A stretch of DNA of 64,000 nt. Origin: Sporosarcina jeotgali (GTDB lineage: Bacteria; Bacillota; Bacilli; Bacillales_A; Planococcaceae). The notes beneath the pieces are model-generated. The model did not search any database. It worked only from the letters and a program-made list of their open reading frames with translations, and was not told where the DNA came from. The position numbers were made by a program, and so were the translations under genes. The stretch covers positions 1,221,001-1,285,000 of the forward strand of contig NZ_CP116341.1 in NCBI RefSeq assembly GCF_033304595.1, given 5' to 3'. Shown one piece after another: positions 24,829 through 34,196 of the stretch (position 1 is the first letter of the stretch; each line of letters starts with the position of its first letter).

Positions 24829-24858
24829 GATCCCGCTGAATAAATCAGAGGGATCTTT
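24827..24858 (+). terminator. Terminator between the zinc-finger gene and csp
   Basis: AGATCCC-g-CTGA stem pairing with TCAG-a-GGGATCT around a short AT loop, followed by TTT. It overlaps the stop codon of the zinc-finger gene. Confidence 0.7.
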
Positions 24859-24876
24859 GCATTCTATAAATAGTGA

Positions 24877-25083
24877 TCATTGGTCGGCTGTAGATACATT
24901 TGCCGCTTGAGGACCACGATTACCTTCTATAATTTCAAAAGAGACAAATTGTCCCTCATCCAGCGTTTTAAAACCTTCTGCTGTGATGCCTGTGAAATGG
25001 ACGAAAACATCTTGTCCGTCATCCGCTTCAATGAAACCGTATCCTTTTTCATTACTGAACCATTTGACTTTACCGTGGTACAT
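24877..25083 (-). CDS. Cold-shock protein (CspD-like)
   Basis: A 68-residue single-domain OB-fold RNA chaperone. The RNA-binding motifs K-G-Y-G-F-I (RNP1) and V-F-V-H-F (RNP2) are intact. The start [10 protein letters not shown] is slightly unusual, as most Bacillus Csps begin with M-x-(N/E)-G-K-V-K-W-F. AGGAGG precedes the ATG. It has its own strong promoter and a 5' leader that starts near a perfect palindrome. Which B. subtilis Csp (B, C or D) it corresponds to cannot be told from sequence alone. Confidence 0.95.
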   Translation of the reverse strand: MYHGKVKWFSNEKGYGFIEADDGQDVFVHFTGITAEGFKTLDEGQFVSFEIIEGNRGPQAANVSTADQ

Positions 25084-25118
25084 AATTATTCCTCCTCGGC
25101 GTTAGATGTCTTCCCACT

Positions 25119-25132
25119 TTAACCATGGTTAA
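25119..25132. promoter_or_regulatory. Perfect 14-base palindrome at the csp transcription start
   Basis: TTAACCATGGTTAA lies 4 bases downstream of the -10 hexamer on the minus strand, so it covers the predicted start point. It could be an operator or form a 5'-terminal RNA hairpin. Confidence 0.45.
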
Positions 25133-25136
25133 GTTT

Positions 25137-25165
25137 ACTATACCCCAACCTTTTATGAAGGTCAA
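25137..25165 (-). promoter_or_regulatory. Sigma-A promoter of csp
   Basis: On the minus strand TTGACC (25165-25160), exactly 17-base spacer, TATAGT (25142-25137). Each hexamer is one base off consensus. The leader to the ATG is about 45 bases. Confidence 0.8.
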
Positions 25166-25211
25166 ACGCACTATCAGATTTTTTGAACTATAAAAAGGAG
25201 TGATTTTGAAA

Positions 25212-25844
25212 ATGACATACACTGAACAGTGTGCGATAGTAGCGAAAGAAATATACCAAAAGTTTGATGCAAGTCATGATTTTGACCATATATTACGGGT
25301 TTTGCAAAATGCCTTTGAAATAATGGAAGGAATGGAAGGAGTGAATCGGACAGCTGTAGAATTGGCGGTCTATCTTCATGATATTGACGATCCGAAGTAT
25401 TCGGAAGTCACTGGTACATCCGCCGCAGCATTATTACAAGGATTAGCTGTACCACAAGATCTTCAGGAACTTGTTTTAGCTGCAATTGAATCCGTATCGT
25501 TCAGCGGCGGCAATTCAAAAGAACTTGATTCCATTGAAGGTGCAATTGTTCGAGATGCGGACCGATTAGACGCAATTGGAGCGATCGGCATTGCGCGAAC
25601 TTTTGCTTATGGCGGTGCGAAAGGACGTAAACTTTATGACCCGACAGAGAGTATACGCACAAGCATGTCAGAATATGACTACCGTTCTAAAAAAACAGCA
25701 TCGATAACCCATTTTCATGAGAAATTATTTTTATTAAAAGATTTAATGGTCACAGAACGAGGGAAACAACTTGCGGAAGATCGCCATCAATTCATGAAAC
25801 AGTTTGTGAAACAATTAGAAATTGAAACAGGACTATCATTATAA
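25212..25844 (+). CDS. HD-domain phosphohydrolase (YpgQ/YedJ-like)
   Basis: A 210-residue HD-superfamily protein. The metal ligands are H-D-F-D-H-I-L-R-V (first His and H-D), L-H-D-I-D-D (central HD) and D-A-D-R-L-D-A-I-G (last Asp). This pattern is typical of the small YedJ/YpgQ hydrolases; B. subtilis YpgQ hydrolyses nucleoside triphosphates, so a nucleotide substrate is a guess. Start choice is open: ATG 25212, TTG 25206 or GTG 25200 after AAGGAG. It is a single gene between csp and a bidirectional terminator. Confidence 0.8.
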   Translation: MTYTEQCAIVAKEIYQKFDASHDFDHILRVLQNAFEIMEGMEGVNRTAVELAVYLHDIDDPKYSEVTGTSAAALLQGLAVPQDLQELVLAAIESVSFSGGNSKELDSIEGAIVRDADRLDAIGAIGIARTFAYGGAKGRKLYDPTESIRTSMSEYDYRSKKTASITHFHEKLFLLKDLMVTERGKQLAEDRHQFMKQFVKQLEIETGLSL

Positions 25845-25856
25845 AATCGAACGCAT

Positions 25857-25896
25857 AAAAAAGCAGGCATCACTCAACAAGGATGCCTGCTTTTCG
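25857..25896. terminator. Bidirectional terminator between the HD gene and niaR
   Basis: 13-base stem AAAAGCAGGCATC/GATGCCTGCTTTT around a ten-base loop, with A and T tracts. It contains the niaR stop codon, so the end of niaR lies within the stem. Confidence 0.9.
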
Positions 25897-26406
25897 TAAT
25901 GCTTCAAACGCACGGTCGAGCTGTTTTTCACTATCCGCCATCACAGTATGTAAGTGTGTGTGATCATCTGACAAGGCAGATAGATAAACGGCATTGGATG
26001 CTGTAATTTTATCGAGGAATTCCTTCACTTCCATACGATTGGCAACCATAATGGAGGCAGTTAAGTCGCCATATACAGGATGTTCCACCCGAACATCTTT
26101 AACGGTCACACCATGATCTACAAAAATCGTCAATTCCTCTTCGGTTTGGTTTGCAGCATGCTGACACACGGCGATTCGTTCGATTTGGCCAGAACCTTCA
26201 GAGTCATTCATGTACATATACCCTCTGCTGGTGGCAACAATGGGTTCATCCACTGCTTTTAGCAAATTAATATCACCTACTACTATTTGTCTGCTGACAC
26301 CAGTTCGTTCGCCAATCTCTTTTCCGGTCAATGGAGTATCCGCATGTTTTAATAGCTCGAGAATTTGTGCTCTTCGTTCTTCACTTGCTGTCCGATTTGT
26401 CGACAT
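25870..26406 (-). CDS. niaR: Niacin-responsive transcription repressor NiaR (YrxA)
   Basis: A 178-residue regulator with an N-terminal winged helix (I-G-E-R-T-G-V-S-R-Q-I-V-V-G-D-I-N as recognition helix) and a C-terminal 3H domain, named for its conserved histidines (visible in D-H-G-V, H-P-V-Y-G-D and D-D-H-T-H-L-H-T). The family represses NAD de novo and niacin uptake genes when nicotinic acid is present. None of the known targets (nadA, nadB, nadC, niaP) is in this window. It lies 28 bases downstream of rarA and is probably co-transcribed with it. Confidence 0.9.
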   Translation of the reverse strand: MSTNRTASEERRAQILELLKHADTPLTGKEIGERTGVSRQIVVGDINLLKAVDEPIVATSRGYMYMNDSEGSGQIERIAVCQHAANQTEEELTIFVDHGVTVKDVRVEHPVYGDLTASIMVANRMEVKEFLDKITASNAVYLSALSDDHTHLHTVMADSEKQLDRAFEALRKAGILVE

Positions 26407-26434
26407 TGTTCCGTCATCCCCTTTTACCTGTCAT

Positions 26435-27721
26435 TCATTTTTTCTTTCTGAAATCTTTTAAACGCTCGTAGATAGCGGCTGACTTTTTCTCTTCCCCGGC
26501 TAAAACGGGTGTGTAAAACTGCAGGTTAGCTATAGCGTCCGGTAAATAAGATTGGTTCACCCAGCCGCCAAATGAACCGATAGGATGATCATGGGGATAG
26601 ATGTAACCTCCATGTCCTAGTTTTTCAGCCCCCGCATAATGCGTATCGCGCAAGTGCATAGGTATATCACCAGTTTTCCCTTGATGGATCGCAGCAATTG
26701 CGGCATCTAATGCTTGATAGGCGGAATTAGATTTTGAAGCCAGGCACATTTCAATTACAGCATTCGCTAGCGGGATTCGTGCTTCGGGCATCCCTAAACG
26801 GATTGCGGCATCTGTTGCTGCAGCTACATGAGGGCCGACTTCTGGTGCAGCAAGTCCGATATCCTCATAAGCCATTACGAGCAGTCGGCGGTTCACGGCG
26901 ACCAAATCTCCAACTTCGAGTAAGTGTGCTAAATAATAGAGAGCGGCATCCGTATCACTGCCTCTAACCGACTTTTGCAAAGCAGATAAAAGATTATAAT
27001 GATGTGAACCGTTTTTATCTCCAAAAACACCGATTCGCCCGATTAAGTTCTCGATGAGCCAATCTTCGATAAGCACGGTACCGTCTTCTTCATCAGAAGC
27101 TGATATAAGGGATTCGAGTAAAGTCAGTGCTTTACGTGCGTCTCCGTTGACACCTTCAGCAATTTTTTCGATTTGTTCATCTGTGATTTGAATGGTTTGT
27201 TTTCCAAGACCTCGGGCTTCGTCAGTGAGTGCACGGTTAAGCAAAAGAATCAAATCTGCTTTTTCAAGCCGGTTAAGCTGAAGGATTTCACCGCATCTTG
27301 AACGTATAGCGGGATTGACGTCATGAAAAGGATTTTCTGTCGTTGCTCCGATTAAAACGACTGACCCATTTTCAACATGAGGCAGAAGTGTATCTTGCTG
27401 TAATTTATTAAACCGGTGGATTTCATCCAAAAACAAAATGACTTTCCCTGTAATACGCGCTTCGTCTACAACCCGTTCAATATCTTTTTTACCCGAAGTG
27501 GTTGCATTTAAGGGAATGAACGTCAAATTGGTTGAACCGGCAATTGCATAGACAAGAGAGGTTTTTCCAATACCCGGTTCCCCGTAAAGTAACATGGAGG
27601 GCACATGGCCGTTTTTAATCATCCGATAAAGCGCCGTATTTTGGCCGATGACGTGCTGCTGACCAGCAATTTCGTCAATCGTACGCGGCCTCATTCTAAA
27701 TGCTAGAGGTTCGTTGTGCAT
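26435..27721 (-). CDS. rarA: Replication-associated recombination protein A (RarA/MgsA)
   Basis: A 428-residue AAA+ ATPase of the clamp-loader clade that acts at stalled forks. Walker A is G-E-P-G-I-G-K-T, Walker B is L-F-L-D-E-I-H-R-F, sensor 1 is G-A-T-T-E-N-P. The C-terminal tetramerisation region contains the family block A-A-I-A-A-I-H-Q-G. The ATG at 27721 has an AGGG motif upstream and gives M-H-N-E-P-L-A-F-R-M-R-P; an upstream start at 27781 would add 20 unsupported residues. Divergent from cymR. Confidence 0.93.
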   Translation of the reverse strand: MHNEPLAFRMRPRTIDEIAGQQHVIGQNTALYRMIKNGHVPSMLLYGEPGIGKTSLVYAIAGSTNLTFIPLNATTSGKKDIERVVDEARITGKVILFLDEIHRFNKLQQDTLLPHVENGSVVLIGATTENPFHDVNPAIRSRCGEILQLNRLEKADLILLLNRALTDEARGLGKQTIQITDEQIEKIAEGVNGDARKALTLLESLISASDEEDGTVLIEDWLIENLIGRIGVFGDKNGSHHYNLLSALQKSVRGSDTDAALYYLAHLLEVGDLVAVNRRLLVMAYEDIGLAAPEVGPHVAAATDAAIRLGMPEARIPLANAVIEMCLASKSNSAYQALDAAIAAIHQGKTGDIPMHLRDTHYAGAEKLGHGGYIYPHDHPIGSFGGWVNQSYLPDAIANLQFYTPVLAGEEKKSAAIYERLKDFRKKK

Positions 27722-27814
27722 GGTATCCCTGCTTCCATTCAAAAGTGTTCTGTAGGATTTAGTATACATGTGCAGTCGCATGAAGTCATTTCAAGGAAGC
27801 CGAGTGTTCGAATA

Positions 27815-27823
27815 TGATATACT
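27815..27823 (+). promoter_or_regulatory. Putative extended -10 promoter of cymR-iscS-mnmA
   Basis: TGATATACT: TG-N plus TATACT, 35 bases before the cymR start; no clear -35. Confidence 0.5.
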
Positions 27824-27857
27824 ATCTGAAGCAATTTCAAAAAAAGGACGATGTCTT

Positions 27858-28280
27858 ATGAGAATATCAACAAAAGGAAGATATGGCTTAACCATAATCG
27901 TTGAACTTGGCAAAAGATACGGAGAAGGTCCGGTTCCGTTACGGAAAATCGCGGAAGAACAAACTTTGTCAGAAGCGTACTTGGAACAACTGATTCCGTT
28001 GCTTCGAAACGGCGGTTTGGTTAAAAGTATCAGAGGGGCATATGGCGGCTACAAATTATCAAAAGAACCATGCGAAATGACAGCGGGGGATGTCATCCGT
28101 CTTCTCGAAGGTCCCATTCAGCTTGTAGAAGGACTCGAAGAAACAGATATCCCGCAGCAATCACTATGGCTGAAAATCAGTGAAGCAGTCCGTGAAGTAC
28201 TCGACACGACTACCATAGAAGATTTAATTCAATCCGAGCTGAACCAACCAAAATCAGACGGTTATATGTTTTATATTTAA
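27858..28280 (+). CDS. cymR: Rrf2-family cysteine metabolism repressor CymR
   Basis: A 140-residue winged-helix regulator. M-R-I-S-T-K-G-R-Y-G-L-T begins the DNA-binding domain and L-S-E-A-Y-L-E-Q-L-I is its recognition helix. The Fe-S cysteine triplet of IscR/NsrR is absent, as expected for CymR. In B. subtilis CymR, with CysK, represses sulfur and cysteine uptake genes. Next to iscS and mnmA as in B. subtilis (cymR-yrvO-trmU). A longer frame from 27768 lacks a ribosome binding site; the ATG at 27858 follows AAAGGACG. Confidence 0.92.
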   Translation: MRISTKGRYGLTIIVELGKRYGEGPVPLRKIAEEQTLSEAYLEQLIPLLRNGGLVKSIRGAYGGYKLSKEPCEMTAGDVIRLLEGPIQLVEGLEETDIPQQSLWLKISEAVREVLDTTTIEDLIQSELNQPKSDGYMFYI

Positions 28281-28293
28281 AGGAGTTATCATC

Positions 28294-29442
28294 ATGAAAA
28301 CACCTATCTATTTAGATCACGCAGCGACAACGCCGATACGGCCGGAAGTCGCACAATTATATATGGAAACAATGCAGACAGTTCCCGGCAATCCTTCCAG
28401 TATCCACAGCCATGGAAGGATTGCGAGAAAACAGGTTGACGATGCGCGGCAAATACTTGCCCGCTCGATTCACGCTGAACCAAGTGAGATTATTATAACT
28501 TCGGGGGGAACAGAAGCGGATAATCTGGCGGTCACGGGAACAGCAATGAGCAGAAAGCATCTTGGAAAACATATTATTACAACAGTGATTGAGCATCATG
28601 CTGTGCTGACAACTTGTGAAACACTTGAAAAAAACGGATTTGATGTGACGTATTTACCGGTAGACCGGAATGGACAAGTGACTGTTCAGCAAGTAGCTGA
28701 AGCGCTTCGCGAAGATACAATTCTTATCTCCATTATGTACGGAAATAATGAAGTGGGAACTATCCAGCCCATCGAAGAAATCGGGCAATTAGTAAAGGAG
28801 CACCAAACATTGTTTCATACTGACGCTGTCCAAGTTTATGGCGTTCTGCCGCTCAATGTTTCCGAGTTGCATGTTGACTTACTGTCCGTTTCTTCGCATA
28901 AAGTGAATGGCCCTAAAGGAGTGGGTTTCCTTTATCAACGTAAAGGAATTGACCTTTTACCACTTATGCATGGCGGTTCACAGGAACGAAAACGACGTGC
29001 AGGAACTGAAAATGTTCCAGCCATTGCTGCTTTTGCAAAAGCTGTACAACTTTCCACTGAAGAGCAGCTTGAAAAAGCGGTGCGTTATACATCATTTCAA
29101 ACGAATATGAGAGAAATGTTCAAAAAGCTGGGGGTCAGCTATGAACCCACTATTGAAGAAGGAACTCCTGTGCTCCCTCATATTTTCAATGTGTACTTTC
29201 CTGGAACGGATATTGAATCGCTTCTTGTCAATTTAGATTTAGACGGCGTATCTGTATCCAGCGGTTCTGCTTGTACTGCAGGTTCTCTGGAGCCTTCTCA
29301 TGTTTTGCTTGCGATGTTCGGAGAAAAATCACCGCGTCTTCGAAGTTCTGTGCGTATCAGTTTCGGCTTTGGCTTAACAGAAGAAGACGTACAGCACGCG
29401 GCAGAACGGATTGCACGTATCGTAATACGGACTGTGAAATAA
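28294..29442 (+). CDS. iscS: Cysteine desulfurase (IscS/YrvO type)
   Basis: A 382-residue PLP enzyme that takes sulfur from cysteine as a persulfide. The N-terminus I-Y-L-D-H-A-A-T-T-P, the cofactor lysine in S-S-H-K-V-N-G-P-K-G, and the catalytic cysteine in S-S-G-S-A-C-T-A-G are all present. The gene lies 13 bases after cymR and 23 before mnmA. It therefore most likely feeds sulfur to MnmA for tRNA 2-thiouridine, as YrvO does in B. subtilis. Confidence 0.95.
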   Translation: MKTPIYLDHAATTPIRPEVAQLYMETMQTVPGNPSSIHSHGRIARKQVDDARQILARSIHAEPSEIIITSGGTEADNLAVTGTAMSRKHLGKHIITTVIEHHAVLTTCETLEKNGFDVTYLPVDRNGQVTVQQVAEALREDTILISIMYGNNEVGTIQPIEEIGQLVKEHQTLFHTDAVQVYGVLPLNVSELHVDLLSVSSHKVNGPKGVGFLYQRKGIDLLPLMHGGSQERKRRAGTENVPAIAAFAKAVQLSTEEQLEKAVRYTSFQTNMREMFKKLGVSYEPTIEEGTPVLPHIFNVYFPGTDIESLLVNLDLDGVSVSSGSACTAGSLEPSHVLLAMFGEKSPRLRSSVRISFGFGLTEEDVQHAAERIARIVIRTVK

Positions 29443-29465
29443 CACCTAAAAGGAATGAATTATAA

Positions 29466-30587
<1,122 letters not shown>

Positions 30588-30600
30588 GGGAGAACTGAAA

Positions 30601-31278
30601 ATGGGACACAATGAACAAGCGATAGAAGCGCTGCAATCCGGTAACTTTGAAAAAGCAGTGGAAGAATTCATTAAAGCGGCAGAAGAAGCACCGGACGATC
30701 CAGTCGGTTATGTAAATGTCGGGAATGTATTTGCTTCCATTGGAGACATTGAAAAAGCGGAACCGTTTTTCCAAAAAGCACTTACGTTAGATGGTGAAAT
30801 GGGAACTGCGTTTTATGGATTAGCCAACCTATACTTTAACCAAGAACGATATGAAGAAGCGACAACTCTTTATGAGAAAGCAATTTCATGCGGTGTTCAA
30901 GAATCGGATGCCTATTTCATGCTAGGGAAAAGTTTGGAGCGTGCAGAAAAAGGACGCTTGGCACTGCCGTATTTGCAGCGTGCACTTGAATTAGCACCTG
31001 ACGATCTGGAAGTACGTCTATCTTATGGGATTTTGCTGGCAAATGAAGGTGTCTATGACCTTGCGGAAGACCACTTCCAATCGATCTTGGAAGTGGAGCC
31101 TGAAAACTCTGATGCTCACTTCAACTTAGGATTCTTATTTGCGGTTTCTACAGAAGACAAGGAACAAGCGCTGCATCATTTAGAGCGTGCTTACACGATT
31201 GACCCTGAACATGTCCAAGCTCGGTATATCTACGACATGATTCAAATGGGAGAAGAAAACGAATCCGCTGACGAGTGA
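30601..31278 (+). CDS. yrrB: TPR-repeat protein (YrrB-like)
   Basis: A 225-residue protein built of about six tetratricopeptide repeats. Recurrent helix pairs such as A-I-E-A-L-Q-S-G-N-F-E-K-A and D-I-E-K-A-E-P-F-F-Q-K-A fill the length, with an acidic C-terminus. A scaffold or protein-binding role is likely. It sits between mnmA and recD2 as yrrB does in B. subtilis. The ATG at 30601 has GGGAG 8 bases upstream; a start at 30559 would overlap mnmA by 29 bases. Confidence 0.88.
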   Translation: MGHNEQAIEALQSGNFEKAVEEFIKAAEEAPDDPVGYVNVGNVFASIGDIEKAEPFFQKALTLDGEMGTAFYGLANLYFNQERYEEATTLYEKAISCGVQESDAYFMLGKSLERAEKGRLALPYLQRALELAPDDLEVRLSYGILLANEGVYDLAEDHFQSILEVEPENSDAHFNLGFLFAVSTEDKEQALHHLERAYTIDPEHVQARYIYDMIQMGEENESADE

Positions 31279-31292
31279 GGTGACGCTAGACT

Positions 31293-33803
31293 ATGGAAAA
31301 AACCGATTCAGCAGTTCAAGAAGAACCTTTTTTAATTGGCAGAGCGGTCGTAACGATTTTCCATAACCCTGATAGTTTGTTTACAATTGCCAAACTGAAA
31401 GTGCGAAAAACAAATTGTTCGTTTGAAGGGAAAGAAATTGTCGTCAAAGGGAACTTTCCGAAACTATCTGAAGAGGAAGAGTACCGGTTTACCGGAAGAC
31501 TTATCAATCACGCAACGTATGGTCAGCAATTTGATGTAAAGACGTTTCAAAAAGAATTACCGGCAACTGAAACAGGGTTAATTCACTACTTGTCAGGAGA
31601 CATGTTTCCTGGAATTGGACGAAAAACCGCTGAAACGATTATTAATCATTTGGGCCCGGAAGCGATTCGCAAGATTATGGAAAATGAAGATGTTTTGGAT
31701 GAAGTTCCGCGTCTTAACGCTGAAAAAAAAGAGACACTTGTTTCCGTTCTTCGGGATAATCTTGGTTTAGAGCGGACCATTGTCAAATTGAATGAATGGG
31801 GATTTGGACCGCAGGTTGCGATGAGGATTTATCAAACATATAGAGAAGTAACGATTGAAAAGCTGACTGAAAATCCATATCGGCTTATTGAAGATGTGGA
31901 AGGAGTAGGATTTCAACGTGCGGATGAACTTGGCAGACAGCTGGGAATCACAGGTACTCATACTTCTAGAATTCAAGCTGCAATCCTGCATACAATCAAC
32001 ACAGGGATTCTCTCTAGCGGTCATGTGTACTTGGAAGCTGTTCAAGTGTTACCGGAAGTCAAACGTCTTTTGGAATCCAGTCAACCTGAAGAAATTCCCT
32101 TCAAACTTATTTCAACAGCTATTATTGAATTAGTAGAAGAGAGCCGTTTGAGTGCAGAACAGCGCAAACTCTATTTGCCTTCCTTATATTTTTCAGAACT
32201 GGGAATTGCTTCGAAGATGGAACGTATCTTGGACCAGGATCGAGAAAATACATTTCCGTCCTCAGAAATGAGAAAAGCCATCGGAGAAACGGAAGAACGT
32301 CTGGACGTTAACTATGCAGAAACGCAAATTGCGGCTATTGAACAAGCGCTTAATTCGCCTGCCATGATCTTAACGGGGGGACCGGGAACAGGGAAAACGA
32401 CAGTCGTAAGAGGTCTCGTTGAAGTGTACGCAGAGCTTCATGGCTTGACGCTTGATCCGAAAGAGTATGCCAAAAAGGAAGAGCCGTTTCCGATCATCTT
32501 AGCTGCGCCTACTGGGCGCGCTGCAAAGAGACTATCAGAGTCTACCGGTCTGCCAGCAATGACAATCCATCGGCTTCTAGGCTTTACCGGGCAAGAAAAA
32601 GAAGAAGAAACCGAACGTGAAATCAAAGCGAGACTGGTTATTATTGACGAGGCATCTATGCTGGATACGTGGCTCGCGCATCAGTTATTGAAAGCAATCG
32701 ATGATGATGCTCAAATTTTGTTTGTCGGAGACCAAGACCAGCTTCCTTCTGTAGGCCCTGGGCAAGTGTTGCGTGATTTTTTAGAGTCCGGCACAATACC
32801 TGTTGTTGAACTGACTGAAATTTATCGCCAAAGTGCTGGTTCGACAATTATTGAACTGGCGCATGCCATCAAAAAGTCTGAACCGCTTGGTGATTTAGCG
32901 ATGAAAACATCTGACCGTTCATTTATCCGGACTGATGCAGACCAAGTAACGACCGCAGTCAGCCAGATTGTTAAAAATGCATTAGCAAAAGGTCAAGCGA
33001 TTAAGGATATTCAAGTGTTGGCACCAATGTACAAAGGTCCTGCAGGCATTGATGCGCTGAATTCGATGATTCAGGAAATGGTGAATCCTGCTTCTTCCGG
33101 CCGCAAGGAAGTGACGTTCGGAGATGTTGTATACCGAATCGGAGACCGTGTGCTGCAACTCGTCAATCAGCCAGAAAGCAATGTCTTTAATGGGGATATG
33201 GGTGAAGTGATCTCAATCCTGAAAGCCAAAGAGACGATTGAGAAAAAAGATCTGATGATTGTCTCGTTTGACGGGATTGAAGTGACCTACGAACGATCGG
33301 ATTTAAATCAGTTAACGCTGGCCTATTGCTGCTCTATTCATAAGTCACAGGGAAGTGAATTCCCTACAGTCATTATGCCGGTTGTCCGCAGTCATCGTAA
33401 AATGCTTCGCCGCAATTTACTGTACACAGGGATTACTCGAGCCAAAAACTTTCTAATTCTTTGTGGCAGCCCTAACGAATTTGCAGAAGGCATCGCTCGG
33501 ATGGACGAGCGTGAAAGGCAGACGACTCTTAAAGAACGGCTGCGCGGGGAAAGCCTGGAGCCTGTTGCATCTGATACACCTAATGCTGAGACGACTATCT
33601 CTGATCGAGAAGTATCCGCTAATACAGCTGATGCTTTGACTGATGCATCCGTTCAAACAGGTCCAGCAGGTGAAACCGTGGAAGTTGTTCAATCCCAAAA
33701 GGAACTGCCGCATGTTTTATCTATTGAAACGATTTTGGATGTGGACCCGATGGTAGGGATGAATGGTGAAAGTCCTTATGATTTTATGGTGAGTGTGGAT
33801 TGA
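31293..33803 (+). CDS. recD2: RecD2-type ATP-dependent DNA helicase
   Basis: An 836-residue superfamily 1B 5'-3' helicase. The N-terminal extension (about residues 1-340) with a helix-hairpin-helix region (F-P-G-I-G-R-K-T-A and E-D-V-E-G-V-G-F-Q-R-A) marks RecD2, found in bacteria lacking RecBC. Walker A is G-G-P-G-T-G-K-T-T, motif II is I-I-D-E-A-S-M, and the C-terminal motif includes H-K-S-Q-G-S-E-F. About 100 residues after the helicase core are acidic and Thr/Val-rich. Its stop codon overlaps the -35 of the alaS promoter. Confidence 0.95.
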   Translation: MEKTDSAVQEEPFLIGRAVVTIFHNPDSLFTIAKLKVRKTNCSFEGKEIVVKGNFPKLSEEEEYRFTGRLINHATYGQQFDVKTFQKELPATETGLIHYLSGDMFPGIGRKTAETIINHLGPEAIRKIMENEDVLDEVPRLNAEKKETLVSVLRDNLGLERTIVKLNEWGFGPQVAMRIYQTYREVTIEKLTENPYRLIEDVEGVGFQRADELGRQLGITGTHTSRIQAAILHTINTGILSSGHVYLEAVQVLPEVKRLLESSQPEEIPFKLISTAIIELVEESRLSAEQRKLYLPSLYFSELGIASKMERILDQDRENTFPSSEMRKAIGETEERLDVNYAETQIAAIEQALNSPAMILTGGPGTGKTTVVRGLVEVYAELHGLTLDPKEYAKKEEPFPIILAAPTGRAAKRLSESTGLPAMTIHRLLGFTGQEKEEETEREIKARLVIIDEASMLDTWLAHQLLKAIDDDAQILFVGDQDQLPSVGPGQVLRDFLESGTIPVVELTEIYRQSAGSTIIELAHAIKKSEPLGDLAMKTSDRSFIRTDADQVTTAVSQIVKNALAKGQAIKDIQVLAPMYKGPAGIDALNSMIQEMVNPASSGRKEVTFGDVVYRIGDRVLQLVNQPESNVFNGDMGEVISILKAKETIEKKDLMIVSFDGIEVTYERSDLNQLTLAYCCSIHKSQGSEFPTVIMPVVRSHRKMLRRNLLYTGITRAKNFLILCGSPNEFAEGIARMDERERQTTLKERLRGESLEPVASDTPNAETTISDREVSANTADALTDASVQTGPAGETVEVVQSQKELPHVLSIETILDVDPMVGMNGESPYDFMVSVD

Positions 33804-33828
33804 CAACACTTTCCGACTTCCTTATAAT
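33800..33828 (+). promoter_or_regulatory. Consensus sigma-A promoter of the alaS operon
   Basis: TTGACA, 17-base spacer, TATAAT: an exact match to consensus. It overlaps the end of recD2. Confidence 0.9.
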
Positions 33829-33837
33829 CCAAGTATA

Positions 33838-34070
33838 GCTTGAATACAAAACACATTGATGGAGAAAGTATGCATGATGGCGTGTGGAAAGAGAAGTTCC
33901 CCCTGGCTGAAAGGGAGCTCGCACAATGATTGCAGAAAGCTGCTCCGGAGTGCGGGTGAACCCTGCCGTATGCCGCGTTAAGGCAACTCAAGATGCTGAG
34001 GTCTACGTTTTCGGCAATGAGGGTGGTACCGCGAATAACACTTCGTCCCTTTCCAGGGGCGGAGTTTTTT
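33838..34070 (+). ncRNA. T-box leader of alaS
   Basis: A tRNA-sensing riboswitch in which uncharged tRNA-Ala favours the antiterminator and lets alaS be transcribed. The diagnostic T-box sequence GGGTGGTACCGCG is at 34021-34033. It is followed by a terminator with arms CTTCGTCCCT and AGGGGCGGAG (34041-34064) and seven T. The upstream 180 bases hold the stem I-III region, including GAAAGGGAG. I could not place the specifier GCN triplet with certainty. A further 125 bases between the terminator and alaS show no gene or other clear signal. Confidence 0.9.
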
Positions 34071-34196
34071 TATTTTCAGCTAGGTAGAAATAGATATTTA
34101 AGGGCGCAAGTTTAGCTCATATTCCATTTTCACCATTCGCACCACATGACGCTATGCATGTACTAATAAACGCTTATCTCCAAGGAGGAATTGTTG

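Noticed and set aside
18514..27781. Mixed-function region as a possible genomic island
   Set aside because: No integrase, direct repeats, tRNA or composition break seen; all genes have counterparts in related Bacillales.
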